Below, in pieces: positions 1-10,943 of a stretch of DNA of 15,734 nt. The notes under the pieces were generated by a model. The model made no database searches. It was not told the DNA's origin and saw only the letters and a program-made list of their open reading frames with translations. Source of the stretch: Conidiobolus incongruus B7586 (lineage: Eukaryota; Entomophthoromycota; Entomophthoromycetes; Entomophthorales; Conidiobolaceae); contig JNEM01009811.1 in NCBI GenBank assembly GCA_000697335.1, positions 1 to 15,734 of the forward strand. The letters are read 5' to 3'. Both the position numbers and the translations under genes were made by a program. How positions within the stretch are numbered: the first letter of the stretch is position 1; the number at the start of each line of letters is the position of its first letter.

Positions 1-340
1 CAGGTTTAAACTTAAGTAAATATAACATGCTTGTATAATTAATATTAAATTGCTTTGATAATTCTCTAGCAGAAATAAAAGGGTATTTCTTAATATATTT
101 TTTTACTTTATTGGTAAGTGAAAAAGTAACAGTAGAAATTAGTCTTCTAGATTTTGGTAAATTTTGAATAGTGTCCCTTCCAGCTTTAAAATCACAAATC
201 CAGCAATATATGGTAGTTTTAGATAAAACACCATCTCCATAAGCTGTTTGCAAGTTTTGGATGATTTTAGAGGGTTTATGGTTAAGTTTTAAAGATACAA
301 AAATAAAAGCCTTTTGATAATCACAATCTAGTTTAAACAT
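1..340 (-). mobile_element. Mariner-type DNA transposon, transposase N-terminal part (cut by window edge)
   Basis: Reading the minus strand from an ATG at 338-340 gives 113 codons with no stop, running off the left edge of the window. The protein matches the paired helix-turn-helix DNA-binding region of Tc1/mariner transposases. Residues near 33-52 read AYGDGVLSKTTIYCWICDFK, the typical first-HTH pattern of a YGD box followed by a W and an F-K pair. Residues about 89-110 (PFISARELSKQFNINYTSML) fit the second HTH, with its RELS and N-I-N positions. The GRP-type AT hook usually found between them is replaced by KSRRL. The DDE/DDD catalytic domain would lie outside the window, so completeness and terminal repeats cannot be judged. 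The reading frame seen here is undamaged, which suggests a fairly young copy. Family assignment comes from motif memory, not a search. Confidence 0.8.
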
Positions 341-1189
341 GATTAAATTTAAGTGTAAATTTTAAAATCAAAATATTTTAATAAAAATAATAATTAAAAT
401 TGAATATATATATATGGTTTGAAAATATTTATTTTCCTATATATTTTATATATATATAATCTTTCAAAATGTATAATATGTTTGAAAGATCAGAAATTAA
501 AAAATTTGCTATTTCTTAATTTCTATACTAATAGTAAATTATATATTATCTTTTTCAATAAAATAATTTCTAAATAATATTCTTAAAATAAGTTAAAAAC
601 ACTTATTATTTTACATGATAATTATACAATATATAAAATTAATATTATAAAAGATTTTTTATATAAAAAAATAAAAAGAGTTATCACACCTAATATATTC
701 ACTTAATTATAACCTATGTGATTATAATTATTTTAAACAATTAAAAAAATAGCTTACAAGAAAAAAAATTCTTGCAAATAAATTAAATTAGTTTATAAAA
801 TATTAAATTTCAGTCTTTAATAAAAAGAATTATTTTTTAAGTATTAAAAGCTTACTAAAAGTATAAAAAAGAGTTATTAATAATAAAAGAAGCTATTAAT
901 TTTATATTATTCATTAATTTTTATATCTTATTTATTAATTTATTTGTTTAATTTTAATTTTAAAATTATACCATTATTTAATTTCTATATTAAAATAATT
1001 GAAACAAGAGAATAATATTTAAATTATTAAATAAAATGATTAAAAAAATAAAAAATTAAGATTTAAAGCTTTGTATAAAGTTGTAGCAGCTATATTTAAA
1101 AAATAGTAACAATATTATATATATATATATATTTTAAATTTCAAAAATTTTATTAAGTAATATCTCAAAATTTGTTGATAAACATTAAT
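341..1189. other. AT-rich gene-free stretch
   Basis: This stretch is extremely A/T-rich, with short TA runs at about 407-415, 441-459 and 1116-1132 and no coding signal that I can support on either strand. Because the edge transposase starts at 340 on the minus strand, the outer end of that transposon, with its terminal inverted repeat, should lie within the first few hundred bases here. It cannot be placed without the other end. Confidence 0.6.
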
Positions 1190-1355
1190 CCAATAAAATT
1201 GAAATATTTCATAATCCATTTTGATTGGCTAATTCATACTACACCAAATTAATGAGGATAGAGAATCAACCAATTATAATATGTGTAAATATGTAAGAGA
1301 TAAAGAAATTTTTTTCAGCCAATCAACACCAAATAAGATATTATGGTAAACCAAT
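1190..1355. promoter_or_regulatory. Cluster of five CCAAT boxes upstream of MCM5
   Basis: Five CCAAT pentamers fall in 166 bp: 1190-1194, 1224-1228 (reverse orientation), 1270-1274, 1319-1323 and 1351-1355. Two of them, at 1221-1230 (reverse) and 1317-1326 (forward), share the identical 10-mer AGCCAATCAA, and the last is AACCAATCAC. Both fit the extended NF-Y/HAP consensus. Adjacent sites are spaced 32 to 49 bp apart. They lie about 190 to 350 bp upstream of the MCM5 start codon. A TCGCGA palindrome at 1399-1404 sits between them and the gene and could be a second site. NF-Y binding is inferred from sequence only. Confidence 0.45.
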
Positions 1356-1541
1356 CACATTAAAGGAAAGATTTTCGAGTAATTATATTTAATAAATATC
1401 GCGAATGATATTGACCTTTACTTGACTTTTGTTCCAAAGAACATCCCAATATAAGAAAAATTACATATATAAACATAATCAATCACTTATCTTAAAATTA
1501 TAAAATAATATTACTCAAATATATTCATAAACTTATCAAAG

Positions 1542-4243
<2,702 letters not shown>

Positions 4244-4315
4244 TTGTATTTTTTTTTCATATATCACAATGTTTATATTTTAGTCATAAATATATTATAA
4301 GTAAATTTTTCATTG

Positions 4316-4321
4316 AATAAA
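4316..4321 (+). terminator. Poly(A) signal AATAAA after MCM5
   Basis: A canonical AATAAA lies 73 nt beyond the MCM5 stop codon, after a T-rich stretch, at the expected distance for a short 3' untranslated region. The motif is frequent by chance in DNA this AT-rich, so the call rests mainly on position. Confidence 0.45.
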
Positions 4322-4329
4322 TATATTAA

Positions 4330-5844
4330 GTTTTTTATATTGTATATGTTTGACTTAGTAAATCAATTTTAACTTTTTGATTATGAAGATTTTTATTTCA
4401 ATTTATTATTTATTTTATGAACAAACTACAAAAAGCTAAAAATTGATTAAAATAAATTGAAGTTTTAGAAATAAACAAAAGTAAACATGAAGGATTAATC
4501 TGTAGAAATGCTGATTAATTGGAAATCAAATCCTAGTTATCCTATTATCAAACTTCAATATATTTTTGACATTATTAAAATTACCCAGAAGTTGAAATAC
4601 ATTGTATATTATTCACCTGTCGATATACATTGGTAGGGAACATTGAACCTTTCTTAACCTGTGTTGGTATTATTGTCAAGATATTTATGATTATCCCCAA
4701 TACTCTGAGTTAATGCAAAACGCCATATAATGATTAGACAGAGTATTCAATGATGAAAAATATCTCTTATTTATAAAGTCAGTACTTATTTAAATATTAA
4801 TTATTTAGCCAAATGTGAAATCCTTTATCAATTTTAATCGAAATTGTTTGTTCTATTAATTAGTTTCTACTCTCTATTATTTTAGATTGGTTAACTTATC
4901 TAAGTATTTCAAAGATTAAGTCAGAATATATATTTACTCAATGATTGAAGAAAATCAGTCAATTATGTATTTAAGAATCATATATTTCAACTATTTTATA
5001 ATCCTATAAAAATAATACTTAAACAGTTTTATTATCTGTAGTAAATTAATATTCAAAAAGGCTGTTATAGAGAATTCTCTAGATTTCAAACGAAATCCAA
5101 GCAATTAAGGTTCAAATATTTTAATTACATGATATTGGTTTTTTTAAATAGTAAATATTCTTATTCTGAGAGCTAATTAACTTAATTGCAATCTGTAATG
5201 ATTATTTATTTTGGATAGTCTTAATAATCTAAATCAAATTTTTAAGCTCCATTTAATGATTTTTCCATTTAGTATATATAATTAATAACATTGAAAAATT
5301 AATCATGAAAATAAACTTAAGATGAACTCAATTCACTTGATATGAAAAAGAATCAATGTATTGTAAATCAATTTTGAATATAGGTTAGAAATATTTTTGT
5401 CAACTTGATTAAAATAAATCAGTAAATGAGTGTATTTTTTTCATCTCATTACTCATGTTTTTAGATAAATAAACAGTATTAAAAATATAGTTGCTAAAAA
5501 AGGGTTATAAATCATAAATTATTGATTTTTACATATTTATATATTAGTTTAAAATGAATTAAATATTGAGTATTTTTTAAAGGTATTAAAAAATTCAAAT
5601 ATGTACATGATATTTTTGTTTTGTTGATTAAATGGAATCTAGACAAAAATAAAATACTTATTCGTATTTAACATTGAATGAGATTATAGTCAATACCATA
5701 ATAATAATTCCACATAAAAATTAGAATAAATTCATGTCTCATTAACCGATAAATTCCAAAGCACCAAAGCACCCAATGATGTCATATACGAACAAGGAAA
5801 ATATTACTAAAATAGTAAAATATATCAAAGAGCGAAAAATTTTA
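4330..5844. other. AT-rich spacer between MCM5 and the GPATCH1 relic
   Basis: About 1.5 kb of AT-rich DNA has no intact gene. Base composition is a little less extreme around 4590-4740, where one plus frame (4579-4710) is open for 44 codons and contains a hydrophobic stretch (described in the findings). The rest has many stops in all six frames, and I see no RNA gene or clear repeat. Confidence 0.55.
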
Positions 5845-7682
5845 AACGGTGAGTAGGCGGGAACTCTGTAGGGGGCCTTAATGAAGAAATTTAATTGGGA
5901 GGGAGTCACAGTCAAGAAGTAACAAATTCCCTACACATTTTTATTTTTTATTAACTTTGGTTCGGTTAGGGACAATTAAGGTTGTAGAAGATTTCATGGA
6001 GTGTTTATCGAGGTTATTCCGCATGTTATTTCAATACAGTGGGCTCTAAAGAGAGTGCTTACTTTATCTCAATTTTAAAATTTATTTTGTCTAATATGGC
6101 TTAGGTTGGACATCGAGTGAGTTCAAATCGCCAAAGTCCAATAGGAAATCTAAGATGCCTAGAGAAAGGAAAATTTCGGATTTTATAGATAATCAAGATT
6201 TAGAAATATGGTATCTATGGATAGAGAGTTAAAATTGGTTTTAATTTTGATTTTTAGTCCTTTAATACGACTAAAAAGGCGGGTCCCGATGTTAAAATTA
6301 GATTTGGAACTAAGCGATCAAGGATCAATAATAAGGATGGTGAGATAGATGGACGATATGGGTTTGTTAAATATTTTCATTTAATTTTTTATATTTTCCT
6401 AATGAATATTAACAGTCCTAATGATGCATTGATATCTAATAGACCAATTATTGTTGTACGGATTGAAGATATTTTAAATTTTAATATTATTTTCTTACTG
6501 ATTATCAATGTAATAAATTCTAATGATGTCTCAGATCGAAGATAACCATCACAGTACATTTTTTGGCATTTACATCCTTCAAGCAAAACAGTACATGATT
6601 TAAATACAACAGGCGGTATTGGATATGGAGCCTTGACAGATGATGACGTTGAAATAGATGTTTTTGCTCAACCCTCAATGTCAACTTATTCAATTGAATC
6701 TTCAGAGCTTAGATATATATAAGTTTGATGAAGCTTGAGATAGAATTGTGCTAGGCTGAAATAAACGATACTCACCACAATTTGCCCATTATTCTACTCC
6801 TAAAATTACTGCACCTCCTAATAATCATTCAAATTCATCTAACAATGAAGCCAACAAAATAACGTTTGTTCTTAAAAGCAAATGCGTTCAATCTCAATCT
6901 CAACCTCAACCTCAGCTTAAGTCCCAGTCTAATAAATAGCTTAATATTCAGCATTCACCAGTAACGTCGTCAGCGAGTTCTAATGATTTCAGCTCCCTAG
7001 TCCAAAAAATTCTCGACAAATTCACTATTTCAACTCAAAAAGCCAAATCTGCACTTAAAGGGTTCCAGCTCTTCTCCGAACTGCCAGAGAAATAAGAACG
7101 ATACAAAAGCTATCTCCGTTTCCAGGCCAAACTGGAAGAAGGAACTCTAAAATTTCCTAACACATACAACCTTGAACAAACAACTCCAGAGACAGAAGAA
7201 TTCTACAAATCTGCCAAAGGATTCAAACCCATGAATATAACCGTATCCGAGAAATTCGTCACCGGCTCCAGCAATCCTAATGCTAATATCACCAAAGACA
7301 CACCTTCGGTTCTAGAGCATCTGAATATGTTTGGAGCATTCACACGAACCACCGAAACTCTCTTCCCAGCACGATTGCTCTGCAATGCTTTGGCATTGAA
7401 ATGCCAGATCTTTTCAAATCCAACGTCCAGGAGCCCCTATCCACATCGGATGTGGATAGAATCCTCAAAAGAACTCGAGATACACCCCAATTCGTCCATT
7501 ATGGCCCCAAATATGCGGCTCCAACACAAAAATTCAACATTAAAGAAGTTTCAAAACGTGTTCGACTTGAGTTTGTAGATAATCCTCCCAAAAGGCCAAT
7601 GTCTCATGTTACTGCTGCTGAATTTACAGTGAAACTTCAAACCAATCTTTTTATCTCAATATTTGATTCTGAGGAAGGCTAA
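5845..7682 (+). pseudogene. GPATCH1: Decayed GPATCH1/TOUGH-type spliceosomal G-patch protein gene
   Basis: Ordered fragments match the GPATCH1 family, nuclear proteins associated with the spliceosome. They are: the N-terminal block ending RRFHG, then SACYFNTVGSKE (5971-6054, with a frame change inside); GWTSSEFKSPKSNR followed by an acidic ISDFIDNQDLE (6105-6208); GPDVKIRFG (from about 6282); GGIGYGALTDDDVEID (about 6612-6660); the FKPF-like block GFQLFSELPEK, stop, ERYKSYL (about 7060-7116); MFGAFTRTTETLFPARLLC (7327-7383); and a C-terminal NLFISIFDSEEG before TAA at 7680-7682. Relic introns of normal size remain at 5919-5969, 6055-6104 and probably near 6366-6415, so this is not a retrocopy. 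In-frame stops occur at 5977-5979, 6736-6738, 6757-6759, 6937-6939 and 7093-7095. Frameshifts lie near 6015, 6205, 6715 and 7390, the last appearing to be a one-base loss. The G-patch core (MGWKEGQG in human) is missing. An AATAAA remains at 7713-7718. The start is not determinable. Confidence 0.85.
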
Positions 7683-7718
7683 TATTAGTTTAACGTATTT
7701 ATTTTAAAACATAATAAA

Positions 7719-8302
7719 ATAAATTAATAACATTATAATTTTCAATTATGAAATATCAATTTTAAAATTGACCAATTTAATTTGACTAAAGATTTATTGA
7801 GAATATTAGTTCAGAATTTTAAATAATTTATTTAAAAAAACATATTTTGTGATTGATTATATTATTATCATCTAGTCGTAAAGTTATATTCTATTAGTTC
7901 ACCAATTTTAAATATTGAAAGATTTTCACCATATACAATTTAATGATAGCTAATCAAACATAACTTATATGCATTTTCCAAGTAATCAACTAATAATACA
8001 GGTATTTGATAATCATATCCAATACCTCAGATTCTTATTCATATACTTCAACCAAAATTAATCCCACAATTTTTTCCATGTACATGATAATTACATCAAA
8101 ATTTAAATAATATTCAATGCCAACATCATCATTAAATATAAGTAACATATCTATAATATATTATATTAAATTATTACAATAATTGATAAACAATTATTAT
8201 TGATAATAAAATAATTTGTTAATTATTTCTTAAATTTATTTATCAGGAATATTTAATCAATTTAGAATTATTCAAAAGAAATTACTTATATTAATATCAC
8301 AG
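7719..8302. other. AT-rich spacer containing the CARM1 promoter
   Basis: This 580-bp gene-free stretch lies between the GPATCH1 relic and the CARM1 start codon. It contains scattered CCAAT pentamers (for example 7772-7776) but no tight cluster. No coding signal or RNA gene was recognised. Confidence 0.5.
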
Positions 8303-9727
8303 ATGAACGAAGAGTTAACTAAGCAGCAAAGTGCTCTTAACGGTCAGCAAGATGCTAAAAATATACAGGAAAAAGGTAATGCTCCCAACAAGAGTGACGA
8401 GAGAGATCCCGCTTACTTTCATTATTATGGTCAATTAACGCATCAGGTAATGACCACTTATTAGATATTAACACTTCCCAATATATTAATACTCACATAG
8501 CAAAACATGTTACAAGATGTGGTTAGAACTTCAACTTACCGTAATGCAATACTGCAAAATCCCAGCTTATTCCAAGATAAATTGGTAATGGATATTGGTG
8601 CAGGTTCCGGAATTCTATCATACTTTGCAGCTCAAGCTGGTGCTAGAGTCATAGCTGTCGAAGCTAGTAACATGGCCCTCAAGCTCAAAAAAATTTTGGA
8701 GAGTGCCAACCGTGGCGAGAAGAACGTGTGGATGAAGGATAAAATTCAAGTTGTTATTGGAAAAATTGAGGAAGTAGATATTCCTAATACTAAAGTTGAT
8801 ACCATTATATCGGAACCTATTGGGGTCATGTTGGTGCATGAGAGAATGGTAGTTCAATTTTTAATTTGATATCCTTTGATATTTGGTTAATAGTTTTGAT
8901 AGATAGAGTCGTATATTTACGCTAGGGATCATTATTTGAAGCCCGGTGGCGCAATGATCCCCAGCGCAGGGGGTATTTATTTAGCTCCTTTCACAGATGC
9001 TGCCCTCTGGTCAGAGACCATGATGAAGGCTCGATTCTGGGAACAGACCAATTTTTATGGTGTTGACCTATCATGCTTACAGTGGGATGCTAAGGAAGAA
9101 AGCTTCATGATGCCAGTTGTCGGCTACTTCGATCCCAATTCGCTCATTGCAACTCCCAATACTCCCTTTATTGTTGATTTTACTAAAGTCACAATGGAGG
9201 AGCTCTTTGAATTTGAAATTCCTTTCACCTGGACATGCTCTTACACCGGTATCATTCACGGTATCTCCAGCTGGTTCGATATTCACTTCCACCCGCCTCA
9301 AGGTACTCCCAATGCTGTAAATATTTCGATGTCTACTGGTCCTTTCACCGAAAGAACCCACTGGCAACAGGTGCGTTTCCTTCTCAAGGAGCCTTTAGCC
9401 GTGAATGCAGGTCAAGTAGTCATGGGCAAAATGAAATTCAAAGTGAATGAAATGCGAAGCTACGACCTCACCGCCGTCATGGTTTTAACACGATCTGGCC
9501 AAACATTTAGCGAGGGCGATATTGTCCGTGAAGGCGCCTGGAGTCTACACGAACAGACATACAACTACAGCTACACAGGACCCACTGCGGGCGACGTATA
9601 TCCGGAAACCAACAATATGTACGTACCCGAACAAGATCTCCGACAAAATTTAGCCAACACCAATTTTCAGGGGCAGCAGCCACCCATTAATGGGGGATTT
9701 GATGTGACTAATCACTCTACTCTCTAA
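8303..9727 (+). CDS. CARM1: Protein arginine N-methyltransferase 4 (CARM1/PRMT4), 3 exons
   Basis: This is a type I arginine methyltransferase, which transfers methyl groups from S-adenosylmethionine to arginines of histone H3, coactivators and RNA-binding proteins in the nucleus. Exons 8303-8446, 8501-8848 and 8903-9727 join in phase to 438 aa, with two 54-nt introns. The N-terminal [18 protein letters not shown] (up to residue 58) matches the CARM1 helix YGYLSQQQNMMQD rather than other PRMTs. The SAM motif I is [11 protein letters not shown] (77-87), with acidic E102 after it. The double-E loop is [13 protein letters not shown] (152-164; E153 and E162). The THW loop is at 316-318. [10 protein letters not shown] and the C-terminal beta barrel follow. 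The N-terminal PH-like domain of animal CARM1 is absent, since only about 35 residues precede the core. The normally conserved tyrosine of the MGY motif in the double-E loop is V157. The Tyr/Asn/Gln-rich tail from about 380 is probably disordered. Upstream ATGs were not needed because this start directly precedes the conserved core in frame. Confidence 0.94.
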
Positions 9728-9766
9728 AGCCTTAGTATTAATTTTTTACTTTAGAAAAATCATTCT

Positions 9767-9772
9767 AATAAA
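9767..9772 (+). terminator. Poly(A) signal AATAAA after CARM1
   Basis: A canonical AATAAA sits 40 nt past the CARM1 stop codon, a normal distance for a compact fungal 3' untranslated region. Composition alone makes chance occurrence possible. Confidence 0.45.
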
Positions 9773-10241
9773 TATTTTAGTAAATAATTCTCACTAAATT
9801 TATTTAACACAAGTAACAACTGTTGGATAAGATTAATTATGAAATCAATCAAAATGATTGGGGACAAACTCGAGATTGATTGTAGATAAAAATTATTTTA
9901 ACATTTTAATAGCATATCACATAACTTATTTCCAAATAAATTTCATTTTTTATATACTAGAATAAAGCTTATAAAGATATCACAATTTTAGAAACTTTAA
10001 TTAAAACTTTACAAGTTCATTTAATTAAGATGATTTTCACATTCTTCTTATTCGCAGTGTTACTTGAATTATATTCCAATTGCTAGTTGTTTTGAACCAT
10101 CTCACAATTAATGATGAATTTCAAAGCTAGAAATAAATTTTCAAAACTTGAAAATAAATCAATTTTACAATACTAATGTAATACTACCATCAACAATAAA
10201 TAAAAGCCAAATCCGAATTCCAATAAATTTTTAAAATATCA

Positions 10242-10274
<33 letters not shown>

Positions 10275-10447
10275 TAATAATTTCTAATTACAAGTTTTTA
10301 CCCTAAATAACATCCTCAAATCTTAATTAATCTGTTAAATTTCAATCTACAAAAAATTGCAAGTTATATTAAGATGATATAAGTAATATAATTTCAATTT
10401 AATTATTGTAAAATCATTTTTTAGTTAATTAATGTTATTATTTTTAG
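9773..10447. other. AT-rich spacer after CARM1 with a TA microsatellite
   Basis: This stretch is gene-free and AT-rich. A perfect TA dinucleotide run covers about 10246-10270. A short ATG frame at 10030 gives a hydrophobic 18-residue peptide and then stops; I do not count it as a gene. No RNA gene was seen. Confidence 0.5.
10246..10270. repeat. TA dinucleotide microsatellite
   Basis: An uninterrupted run of alternating T and A of 25 bases, the longest in the window, lies inside intergenic DNA. Similar but shorter runs occur at 1116-1132 and 13820-13835. Confidence 0.9.
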
Positions 10448-10594
10448 GAAATTATGAAGGTCTTGTTAGGAGAGTTCATAATAAAATAACGACTATGGTG
10501 AATTAAACAAGGATAAAAAGAGCTCGATAATGGACAATTAAACGAGGTTGAATCTGAATCTATAGAGTTAGAACTAAATTGGGCGCTAGCTAAA
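10448..10594 (+). pseudogene. Possible decayed exon of an unrecognised gene
   Basis: Just after a good splice acceptor (TTATTTTTAG ending at 10447), base composition rises above the surrounding DNA and two frames look coding. One gives NYEGLVRRVHNKITTMVN (about 10450-10503) before a stop. Another frame is open over 10517-10594 and gives KELDNGQLNEVESESIELEL followed by NWALAK, then TAG. The mix of charged residues is unusual for random AT-rich DNA. I do not recognise the family. Stops and a frame change mean it cannot be an intact exon. It could be a relic of an upstream exon of the following gene, an unrelated dead gene, or chance. Confidence 0.25.
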
Positions 10595-10943
10595 TAGATA
10601 GAATGTCAGTTTATTTAATTATGTGGTTGGTAAATTTAAGTAATGGATCTAGATAATTTAACAATTCAAATAAATTATCAGCATAATTGAATCAAATCAA
10701 ATTCGCAAATTAAAAATATCAGCCATGATTTATTATTCGTCTTGTGCCGAATTTGTCCCATGAATTCAGAAATAGTGATTTAAATTAAATTTAATAAGTG
10801 AATTCTTTGTAATTTTATTCAAAATTTATAAAAGATTCAATAAAATATAAACTATTTGTTTCAATAATATATTTTTACTTAGTTTTATTTTAGTTGGACT
10901 AAATTTTAATTATTTAAGCCCATAATTGTTGAAAAAAGGTGTT

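Noticed and set aside
6389-6586. Minus-strand open frame of 65 codons within the GPATCH1 relic
   Set aside because: It is antisense to the relic, has no family features and is mostly I, K and L from AT-rich DNA.
5845-7682. Reassigned stop codons (TAA/TAG read as glutamine) instead of a pseudogene
   Set aside because: MCM5, CARM1, the C2 gene and Snf7 all terminate at TAA at the expected family ends and have no internal stops. The relic also has frameshifts and lost segments that a variant code would not explain.
10030-10086. Hydrophobic peptide MIFTFFLFAVLLELYSNC as a small secreted protein
   Set aside because: It stops after 18 codons, has no spliced continuation that I can see, and such strings are common in T-rich DNA.
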